Origin: Rhizobium sp. Q54
GTDB lineage: Bacteria; Pseudomonadota; Alphaproteobacteria; UBA7879; VGCX01
Direction: 5' to 3'
Assembly: GCA_945870825.1 (NCBI GenBank)
Contig: CAMBTM010000011.1
Coordinates: forward strand, 1-43,215
DNA: 43,215 nt
Position 1 is the first letter of the stretch; each line of letters begins with the position of its first letter. The notes under the pieces are model-generated. The model had not been told where the DNA came from, did not search any database, and was given only the letters and a program-made list of their open reading frames with translations. The position numbers and the translations under genes are program-made. Positions 9,083 through 16,317 of the stretch are shown here, in pieces.

Positions 9083-10206
9083 TGGGAAAAATCCGTAAGA
9101 CTCTGGACAAAAATCTTGTCTGTTAAAGGGTAAGAACGTTGACCAGGCGTTATGACTGTGAACCGATCAAGTTTTAAATCCTCCAAAGCAGAATGCATCG
9201 ATTTTGTCGTTTTGGGATGTTCTGAATATTTAAATTCATAGCCCAAACGTTCCCCATTTTTTAAGACCAAAAGATCCAGCTCCGCCCCTTTTTCTGTTTT
9301 CCAAAAATAATACTCTGCAAGCTCATTTTCCGTACTATGAACAATTGTCTCTAGAGCATAGCCTTCCCATGACGCCCCACATTTTGGATGAAAATGGATA
9401 TCGTGGGAAGGGATTCCCAAGAGAGAATGAAAAATCCCACTATCGCAAATATAAAGCTTGGGGCTTTTGATTTGACGTTTTGATATATTCTCGAACCACG
9501 GTCTGAGTTGGCGAATCATAAAACACCCTTCTAAAATATCAATGTATCGTTTAATTGATCTTTGGGTCATGTCAAGAGAACGGCCAAGTTCAGAGGTATT
9601 CAGGATTTGTCCATGGTAATGTGCAAGCATGCTCCACAATCTTCGCATATGAATAGGACTAATATCGATGCCCATCTTTGCTAAATCTCGCTCCAAAAAT
9701 GTCCTAATATAATCAACCCGCCATCGTTCACTATGAAGATCAGAGGATGCCAAAAAAGATTTAGGAAAACCACCCCGTGTCCAATGGGTTTGCATATCAC
9801 CTACTTCCCATAGTTGAAATGGTGGTAATTCAATATAACCAATACGTCCCGCAAGAGTTTCAGAAGATTGTTGGATCAAATCTTGGGATGCGCTTCCTAA
9901 AATCAGAAATTTTTTATCAGCAGCGTTATCCACCAAGAATCGCAAGTAGGGAAAGAGATTGGGTTTTAATTGTATCTCATCAATGATAATAAGTCCTTTT
10001 AAATTGGGAAGAGTCAAAGAAGGAGAATCAAGCAAAGCCAAATCTTGGGGATTTTCCAGATCAAAAAAATGAACATCATCGAACGACTGAGCATATATCT
10101 TTGCAAGTGTCGTCTTACCGCACTGCCGAGGACCAAGAACAGCACAGACAGGGTGTACTTCAAATGTTTCTTGCAATGACTTTAAATAGTTTTTTCTTTC
10201 GATCAT
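9067..10206 (-). CDS. AAA ATPase with DUF4143/nuclease-like C-terminus
   Basis: The 379-residue protein is an AAA_14 + DUF4143 ATPase. The Walker A motif is GPRQCGKT (25-32) and Walker B is IIIDEIQ (73-79). The sensor-like LILGSAS and the ELPPFQLWEVG segment follow. The middle part, from about 150, is a winged-helix-like region (LSELGRSLDMTQRSIKRYID). The end has the DUF4143 feature of Glu-Leu-Asp (309-311) and GYEFK (322-326), resembling a PD-(D/E)XK nuclease core. Its ribosome site is AAAGGTGAAG. The gene sits exactly between two identical 50-bp repeats, and its last codons lie inside one of them, which suggests it arrived as a unit. The cellular role of the family is poorly known. Confidence 0.9.
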   Translation of the reverse strand: MIERKNYLKSLQETFEVHPVCAVLGPRQCGKTTLAKIYAQSFDDVHFFDLENPQDLALLDSPSLTLPNLKGLIIIDEIQLKPNLFPYLRFLVDNAADKKFLILGSASQDLIQQSSETLAGRIGYIELPPFQLWEVGDMQTHWTRGGFPKSFLASSDLHSERWRVDYIRTFLERDLAKMGIDISPIHMRRLWSMLAHYHGQILNTSELGRSLDMTQRSIKRYIDILEGCFMIRQLRPWFENISKRQIKSPKLYICDSGIFHSLLGIPSHDIHFHPKCGASWEGYALETIVHSTENELAEYYFWKTEKGAELDLLVLKNGERLGYEFKYSEHPKTTKSMHSALEDLKLDRFTVITPGQRSYPLTDKIFVQSLTDFSQNLSS

Positions 10207-10223
10207 TCTTCACCTTTTTTCAA

Positions 10224-10252
10224 ATTATCCTCGTATTTTATGCCCTTGACAA
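10224..10252 (-). promoter_or_regulatory. Promoter within the 50-bp repeat driving the ATPase gene
   Basis: On the minus strand TTGTCA (10247-10252) and GATAAT (10224-10229) are separated by 17 bases. The -10 box overlaps one arm of the repeat's palindrome, so a protein bound to the dyad could block transcription. The gene start follows about 18 bases later. Confidence 0.6.
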
Positions 10253-10274
10253 CACAAATTACGAGGATAAATTT
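10225..10274. repeat. 50-bp direct repeat, copy B (between fic and the ATPase gene)
   Basis: It is the same 50 bases as 9033-9082, with the same orientation and no mismatch. Its right end overlaps the TAA stop of the fic gene by two bases. The inverted 11-bp arms are at 10225-10235 and 10260-10270. The sequence between the two copies contains only the ATPase gene. Confidence 0.95.
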
Positions 10275-11406
10275 AAAAAATTTTAAGGGGATTCTCAATT
10301 TCTTCAAGGGTTATGAGCTGATAGCTTGTACTGCGACCCCCTTGAGGATTTTGAACCAAGATAGAATGATTGACCAAATTTTGGATATCCCGCAAGGCCG
10401 TATCGGTCGAACACTTGGCCAACTGGGCATATTTTGACGTGTTCATATGTCCCTTAAAATCCCCGAGCATCATGTGAATAATATGCCTCTGGCGATCGTT
10501 CAAACGATACTGATTCACATGGTACCATCGCTTTGTCCGATCGATAGCCTTTTCAACCATGAGATCTGCGTGATCAATCGCCCGCTCTAAACATGCCAAA
10601 AACCACATTAACCATCCAGTCACATCGAGGTTCCCTCGCTGATGATGTTCAAGCTGCCGGTAATATTCCTGCCTTTCCATTTCAATTTGGGAAGAAAGAC
10701 TATAAAAACGACGCAATGTCCCTTCTGCCTGTGCAAGAGCCATATCACCAATCGCCCGCGCTATACGACCATTGCCGTCTTCAAAAGGATGGATGGTGAC
10801 AAACCAAAAATGCATGAGACCTGCTTTCAAGAGCGGGTCTATCGATGAAGAGCCCTCAAATGCCTTGAGGAATAAGTCCATTTCATGATCTAACACAGCC
10901 GCAGTAGGGGCCTCAAAATGGATAGTCTCTTTACCAACTGGACCGGAAACTACTTGCATAGCTCCTGCAGAAGACGGTCTCCAAGCACCCACTGTGATTC
11001 TACGTATACTACTGCGACCATTGGGGAATAAGGCCGCATGCCATCCAAACAACCTTTCTGCAGTCAAAGGTTTTTGATAGTGTTGTGTTGCATCCATCAT
11101 CATGGAGACAATACCCTCAACATCCCGATTCGTTGGGGGAAGACCGCCTATATCCATCCCCAATTGCCGTGCGATAGATGACCGGACCTCTTCTGGGTGC
11201 AGGATTTCCCCTTCAATGGCAGAAGATTTAATAACATCATTCGTGAGAGTCTGAAGAGTTGCTTCTTGCTGCAAGGAAAGCCCAATAGCATCCATCCGAC
11301 CCAGCAGTTTCCCTTGCTTGTAACGCACATCCATGAGTTTTGGCCTGAGACTTTCAAGATCCCACTTAAATGACGGCCAGTTTTTTTGTTCATAAATCCA
11401 CATCAT
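10273..11406 (-). CDS. Fic-domain protein with DUF4172 N-terminus and C-terminal helix-turn-helix
   Basis: Fic enzymes usually transfer AMP to target proteins. The catalytic motif HPFEDGNGRIAR is intact (206-217), with the His and Gly-Asn-Gly-Arg needed for activity. An inhibitory-helix motif, SSAIEG (about 61-66), sits N-terminal to the core, which is the arrangement of self-inhibited class II Fic proteins. The N-terminus (WIYEQKNWPSFKWD) fits DUF4172. The last about 100 residues include a winged-helix segment (RHIIHMMLGDFKGHMNTSKYAQLAKCSTDTALRDIQNLV), so it may bind DNA at its own operator. The start is the ATG at 11406 (or 11403), behind a perfect AAGGAG, which shortens the longest frame by 16 codons. 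The target is unknown. Confidence 0.92.
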   Translation of the reverse strand: MMWIYEQKNWPSFKWDLESLRPKLMDVRYKQGKLLGRMDAIGLSLQQEATLQTLTNDVIKSSAIEGEILHPEEVRSSIARQLGMDIGGLPPTNRDVEGIVSMMMDATQHYQKPLTAERLFGWHAALFPNGRSSIRRITVGAWRPSSAGAMQVVSGPVGKETIHFEAPTAAVLDHEMDLFLKAFEGSSSIDPLLKAGLMHFWFVTIHPFEDGNGRIARAIGDMALAQAEGTLRRFYSLSSQIEMERQEYYRQLEHHQRGNLDVTGWLMWFLACLERAIDHADLMVEKAIDRTKRWYHVNQYRLNDRQRHIIHMMLGDFKGHMNTSKYAQLAKCSTDTALRDIQNLVNHSILVQNPQGGRSTSYQLITLEEIENPLKIF

Positions 11407-11425
11407 GAAACTCCTTAATACAAGA

Positions 11426-11454
11426 AGTATACGACAGGATGTGGGGAACAACAA
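11426..11454 (-). promoter_or_regulatory. Promoter of the fic gene
   Basis: On the minus strand TTGTTG (11449-11454) and TATACT (11426-11431) are separated by 17 bases. Transcription would start about ten bases before the AAGGAG ribosome site, giving a very short leader. The palindromic operator lies immediately upstream. Confidence 0.7.
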
Positions 11455-11457
11455 GTG

Positions 11458-11501
11458 TATTCACCGCATAATTTGCGGTGAATAATCCCTCTATTCACCG
11501 C
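11458..11501. promoter_or_regulatory. Three-half-site palindromic operator upstream of fic
   Basis: Three copies of the half-site TGCGGTGAATA occur in 44 bases, alternating in orientation. One pair forms ATTCACCGCA-TAATT-TGCGGTGAAT around 11460-11483. The third half-site, at about 11491-11501, overlaps the stop codon of mfd. The array ends just upstream of the fic -35 box. This is what a binding site for a dimeric or oligomeric repressor looks like, and the helix-turn-helix at the Fic C-terminus is the obvious candidate binder. Confidence 0.7.
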
Positions 11502-14500
11502 ACGCTCCCCTTTACCGTCCCCCACAATTCCCCCAATAACTGGGTCAACCCCTGGAGTTGGTTTTGGGGGGTATGCCAGGCTTTGACGATGACAATTTTG
11601 TGGTCTGGACGCAGGCGCACCGTATTGCCTTGACGCCCCATAAAACCCAAAAGGACCTCTATGTAGGGACAGTCATTTTCAAAAAACGTTACCAAAATCC
11701 CCTTGGGACCTGCTTCAATTTTTTCAAGGTTCAACTTTTTACACAAATTCTTGATATGAATCACACTGAAAAGATTCAAAACCTCTGGTGGCAAAGGACC
11801 AAACCGATCAATCATTTCAGCCTTCAGATCTTCGGCCTCTTCTTGACTCCCGACTTCAGAAAGGCGCCGGTAAAAACTCAATCGTAGATTGAGATCGCGC
11901 AAATATGTCTCGGGAATGAAGATTTCCAGACCTAAGTGAATTTGAGGAGACCACGTTTTCTGGGGTTTTTGATCATTACCCCCAGCGTTTTGCTTATATT
12001 CAAGAATAGCCTCTTCCAACATGTGGTGATAAAGTGAAACCCCAACCTCTTTTACATGACCAGACTGTTCTTGACCGACCAAGTTCCCAACCCCTCGAAT
12101 ATCCATATCTCGGCTGGCCAGAGAAAAACCTCCGCCAAGGCCTTCTAAATTCTGCATCACCTCAAGACGCTTCAAAGCGTTCTCTGTCAAAATCTTTTCA
12201 GGGGTTACTGTGAAATACGCATAGCCCCGCACCTTAGATCGACCTACACGACCCCGCAGTTGATACAGCTGGGAAAGCCCAAACAGGTCAGAACGGTGGA
12301 TAATGAGGGTATTGGCATTTGGAATATCAAGACCTGACTCTACAATATTAGTGGCAAGAAGAAGGTCAAATTCATGATCCTCAAAGGACTGCATAGTCCG
12401 TTCCAATTGTTCAATGGGCATGCCGCCGTGGGCGATCGCCATTTTGATTTCAGGAACCAATTTTACCAACGTTTCTTGAACCCTCTCCAAATCGGCAACC
12501 CGGGGACAGACATAAAAAATCTGACCCCCGCGATGAAATTCGCGCAAAATAGCTTCCCGAATCACAACAGAGTCATAGGGCATGACAAAGGTATTAACCC
12601 CCAGCCTATCGACAGGTGGCGTTGCAATAACACTCATATCCCGAATGCCGGAAACCGCCATTTGGAGACTTCGGGGAATGGGTGTTGCACTCATGGATAA
12701 AACATGGACATCTTCCACCAGATTTTTGAGGTATTCCTTTTGTTTTACGCCAAAGTGTTGTTCCTCATCCACAATGACCAACCCCAGATTTTTAAACCCG
12801 ATTTTTGAGGACAGTAAGGCATGGGTTCCCACGATAATGTTGACTTCCCCTTTTTTGAGTCCTTCATGAATTTCTTGGATTTCTAAGGGTTTTTGAACCC
12901 GCGATAAGCTTTCAACGCGGAGCGGAAAATGAACAAAGCGCCGTTTAAAAGTTTGAAAATGCTGGGCGCACAAAATTGTTGTTGGACAGATAAGTGCCAC
13001 TTGGTACCCCGCTTGGGCCACCACAAAAGCCGCCCTCAGGGCCACCTCTGTTTTGCCAAACCCCACATCCCCACAAAGCAAGCGGTCCATGGGTTTTCCA
13101 CGGCTTAAATCCTCCAAAACCTCTTGAATGGCTTGTCCCTGATCGGCCGTTTCCACATAAGGAAAACTCCTGCAAAACTCATGGTAGGCCCCTGTTTCCT
13201 TTGAAAACACGTGGGCAGACTTTTCTTGGCGTTTTGCAGCCAAGTCCACCAAGGCTTTGGCAATATCTTGAATACGCTTTTTGGTACGTGCCTTTTTAAG
13301 ATCCCAATGCCCGCTCCCTAACCGATCAAGGGAAGCATGGTCCAACCCACTACCATAAAATGACAGAACCTCCATATTTTCAACAGGCACGTAGAGCACA
13401 TCCCCCTTGTCATACTCCAATTCAATGCATTCATGGGATGCATTGTTGAGTTGAAGGGGATGCAGACCCTTATAGCGCCCTACCCCATAATCGCGGTGCA
13501 CTAAAAGATCTCCCACTTGAAAACTCATGATTTCAAAAAGAGATGAAACCTTTTTGCGTTTTTTGCTGCCTTCGTATTGCAGTGAACGCCCTAAAACTTC
13601 TTCTCCTGAGAGAATCTCAAACGCTGGCCCTTCAAACCCTTTGGCTAAAAGGCATTGGGTAACAAATACCCCCTGAGAAGGTTTAATGTCATCCCATGTC
13701 TGCACGTCTTCAAGGGGGGCGGCTCCTTGTTCTTTCAAATAAGCCTTCAAATAATCCACATACCCCTCAGAAGGCGCCATAACGATAAGTCTTTTTTGAA
13801 GCTTTTGAAGATGTTCCTTCAATATCCCATCACGTACTTTTCCTTTGGAAAAATCCCCTAAATCTATGGAAGGCTTATAGCCAAAATCCATACCTTTTGG
13901 GTCTTTGAGGGGGGTATAAGAAACGTGAGAGATATTTTTGGGATCCCATGATTGATAAAGTGCTTCTGGCGCAATGGGCCTGTAAGACGTTGAATGCTGT
14001 AGACTAAGTCGGGCTTTGAAATGATCCGTCACTTGGGCAAGATAGCCTTCTGCTATGGCCTCAACTTGTGATGGTATAAAGAAAATAGAGGGACCCGCAT
14101 AGGTGAAAAAATCCACCATCTTTGGATAAAAATAAGGCATCCAGTGTTCTTGCCCTGGGAAAATTCTCCCTTCTGACACGGCTTCGTAAAGAGGATCTTT
14201 GGTACTCTCAACACCAAAGATTTTACGATACTGTTCTCGAAAATAATCCTGGGTTGTCTTGGTGAGAAAAACCTCTGTCGTTGGCATAAGGGTCAGAGAT
14301 TTCAATGATCCAAGGGTCCGCTGGGTCTCTGGGTCAAAACTTTTCAAGGACTCCACATGGTCACCAAAAAAATCAAGGCGCAAGGGAACATCAGCCCCTG
14401 GCGGAAAAACGTCCACAATGCCGCCGCGCACAGCGTATTGTCCTTGTAACGTCACAACCTCCAGACGTTCATAGCCATTTTCAGAAAAGAATTTCAACAA

Positions 14501-14929
14501 TTGTTGGATCGGAAAAGACTGACCAACTTTTAAAGAAAGGATCCTATTTTGAAGAATAGAGGGGGGAGGCAACCGCTGTAATAAAGCTTGAACGGTTGTA
14601 ATGACACAAAATTTTTGGGAAGTTTTTGTACTCAGTTTGGATAGGGTATGAAGTCTTTCTCCAACCACACTCTTACTGGGGGAAATCCGGTCATAGGGCA
14701 AACAATCCCAATTGGGAAACGTCAGGATATCCACATCATGAGGTTTAAAGAATGAAAGAAGCGCCCGTGTGGCAGGTATTTTTTCGTCATGAGGCAACAC
14801 CAATACTGGCAAATCACTGGATTGATTTTCTCTCATAAACTGGGCAAAAAGATGGACTGTTGCTTCCAGCGACAGATTGGAAACAAGACGCTGGGAGTGT
14901 TTTAGCAGGTGTGATAAGTTCTGAGCCAT
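11495..14929 (-). CDS. mfd: Transcription-repair coupling factor
   Basis: Mfd removes RNA polymerase stalled at DNA damage and recruits UvrA. The 1144-residue protein has the full layout: an N-terminal UvrB-like region, the RNA-polymerase-interacting CarD-like domain (about 456-530, GDLLVHRDYGVGRYKG), a superfamily 2 translocase, and a C-terminal TRCF domain (ETYLRDLNLRLSFYRRL). The translocase has Walker A GDVGFGKTE near 620, DEEQH near 720, and RGRVGRSKVRGYAYF. The ATG at 14929 is preferred (MAQNLSHLLK). A TTG twelve codons upstream is also open. The stop codon lies in the fic operator. The start is 50 bases from the divergent membrane-protein gene. Confidence 0.97.
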   Translation of the reverse strand: MAQNLSHLLKHSQRLVSNLSLEATVHLFAQFMRENQSSDLPVLVLPHDEKIPATRALLSFFKPHDVDILTFPNWDCLPYDRISPSKSVVGERLHTLSKLSTKTSQKFCVITTVQALLQRLPPPSILQNRILSLKVGQSFPIQQLLKFFSENGYERLEVVTLQGQYAVRGGIVDVFPPGADVPLRLDFFGDHVESLKSFDPETQRTLGSLKSLTLMPTTEVFLTKTTQDYFREQYRKIFGVESTKDPLYEAVSEGRIFPGQEHWMPYFYPKMVDFFTYAGPSIFFIPSQVEAIAEGYLAQVTDHFKARLSLQHSTSYRPIAPEALYQSWDPKNISHVSYTPLKDPKGMDFGYKPSIDLGDFSKGKVRDGILKEHLQKLQKRLIVMAPSEGYVDYLKAYLKEQGAAPLEDVQTWDDIKPSQGVFVTQCLLAKGFEGPAFEILSGEEVLGRSLQYEGSKKRKKVSSLFEIMSFQVGDLLVHRDYGVGRYKGLHPLQLNNASHECIELEYDKGDVLYVPVENMEVLSFYGSGLDHASLDRLGSGHWDLKKARTKKRIQDIAKALVDLAAKRQEKSAHVFSKETGAYHEFCRSFPYVETADQGQAIQEVLEDLSRGKPMDRLLCGDVGFGKTEVALRAAFVVAQAGYQVALICPTTILCAQHFQTFKRRFVHFPLRVESLSRVQKPLEIQEIHEGLKKGEVNIIVGTHALLSSKIGFKNLGLVIVDEEQHFGVKQKEYLKNLVEDVHVLSMSATPIPRSLQMAVSGIRDMSVIATPPVDRLGVNTFVMPYDSVVIREAILREFHRGGQIFYVCPRVADLERVQETLVKLVPEIKMAIAHGGMPIEQLERTMQSFEDHEFDLLLATNIVESGLDIPNANTLIIHRSDLFGLSQLYQLRGRVGRSKVRGYAYFTVTPEKILTENALKRLEVMQNLEGLGGGFSLASRDMDIRGVGNLVGQEQSGHVKEVGVSLYHHMLEEAILEYKQNAGGNDQKPQKTWSPQIHLGLEIFIPETYLRDLNLRLSFYRRLSEVGSQEEAEDLKAEMIDRFGPLPPEVLNLFSVIHIKNLCKKLNLEKIEAGPKGILVTFFENDCPYIEVLLGFMGRQGNTVRLRPDHKIVIVKAWHTPQNQLQGLTQLLGELWGTVKGSVR

Positions 14930-14979
14930 GTCCCCATGTCTAGTTGTTGAAGGCCTATGGGTCAAGAGGAAATAAATAC

Positions 14980-16317
14980 TTGAAACAAGAGAAAGGGGAA
15001 GATATACCAGTTCTTATGGAAAAAATAGCGACATCAAAACATCTGCATTATTGGTGGTGGATCCTTTTAGGGTCTGCTTTTCTCATAGAAATTTTTGTCT
15101 GGTGGCCAGGCATTTTACGTCCCGATAGTGTTGCCCAGCTCAGTCAAGCGCAACAAGGCATTGTAACTGGGGATGCTCATCCGCCCATCATGGCCTTTTA
15201 CTGGTATTTTCTAAATCTTCTTTACCCTGGGCCAGGTCTGATGCTTCTGACCCATCTAAGTCTTTTATTTGCTTCAGTGATCACCTTAAGCCGTTGTTTT
15301 CAGGATTTATCGCGATGGTTTTTTATTGGCATTCTCTTTTTCCCCCCAATTTTTTGTTATGCAGGTTTTGTGTTGAAAGATATTGGTTTTTCTCTTTCTT
15401 ACCTTTTTGTAATCTCTATCTTAGCCTTTCACACAATCCATAAAAAACCCTTAAACTTCCCAAGTCTCTTTGGGCTTCTAATCCTTATTTTCTACGGTAC
15501 CGCTGTCAAATATCAGGCTATTTTCTTGCTTCCTATCGTCTCTTTTTGGACGGCATTTTGCACGAAGCGTCATGTAATGATAAAAGGCCTTTGTATTTGG
15601 GCTATCCTTTGGACAAGCGTCACACTTTTCAACGACTGGGCTTCTCCCAAAAAGGACCATTGGTGGCAATACGTAAAATTGTATGATCTGGCGGCAATCA
15701 GCATAGAAACAGGCGAACATTTAATACTGCCTTACAATAAAACTGAAGATTTTTCTTATGAAAATATTATAAAAGACTTTGATCCATCCCGGATAGATTC
15801 TTTGTTTTACTTATTGAAAAAAGGCGCTAATGAGGAAGAACGTTCAGGCCTATGGGATACGTGGGCTAAAGGTGTTTTAAATCACCCTATGGCCTATTTG
15901 AAGCATCGTTTTCGTCTTAACAAATATCTCCTGAGCACTCCCTCTATTAAACCTTTTCACCAGATTAAAAATTATCAAGAGTTTGTGCCGAATTTCATAA
16001 AAGAAATCCTTTATTTTTTAGAAAACTGGAAGGCTATTTCTTTGTTGCAATCCATCACAGCATTTTATATTTATATGCCCTTTGTCTTCCTGTATATAGC
16101 TTTGGGGATTATTGCTTATAGGCGAACAAAAACGCCTTATGGATTAAGCCTTCTGGCCATGAATGGAATGGCCCTTTTTCATATCTGTGTTCTTTTCATT
16201 TTTTCTTTATCCAGTGATGCCCGCTATATCTACATCAGTGTTTGTCTTTTCCATTTTAGCCATCCCTTCATGATAGAATGTCTAAAAAGTCTTAAGACAA
16301 AAAAATTAAGCGTTTAA
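14980..16317 (+). CDS. GT-C-like multi-pass membrane protein (DUF6020-type)
   Basis: A membrane protein of about 445 residues with roughly ten hydrophobic helices. Near the N-terminus, WWPGILRPDSVAQLSQA and GDAHPPIMAFYW give the DS..Q and HPP signatures seen in DUF6020 and related GT-C glycosyltransferase-like proteins. These use lipid-linked sugars and carry an acidic residue in the first outer loop. Two starts are possible: TTG at 14980 with AGAGGA nine bases upstream, or ATG at 15016 (MEKIATSK) without a good ribosome site. The 3' end overlaps the convergent gene at 16314 by four bases. A role in modifying surface glycans or lipids is inference. A Tyr/Ser-containing soluble part lies around 230-330. 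Confidence 0.7.
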   Translation: MKQEKGEDIPVLMEKIATSKHLHYWWWILLGSAFLIEIFVWWPGILRPDSVAQLSQAQQGIVTGDAHPPIMAFYWYFLNLLYPGPGLMLLTHLSLLFASVITLSRCFQDLSRWFFIGILFFPPIFCYAGFVLKDIGFSLSYLFVISILAFHTIHKKPLNFPSLFGLLILIFYGTAVKYQAIFLLPIVSFWTAFCTKRHVMIKGLCIWAILWTSVTLFNDWASPKKDHWWQYVKLYDLAAISIETGEHLILPYNKTEDFSYENIIKDFDPSRIDSLFYLLKKGANEEERSGLWDTWAKGVLNHPMAYLKHRFRLNKYLLSTPSIKPFHQIKNYQEFVPNFIKEILYFLENWKAISLLQSITAFYIYMPFVFLYIALGIIAYRRTKTPYGLSLLAMNGMALFHICVLFIFSLSSDARYIYISVCLFHFSHPFMIECLKSLKTKKLSV

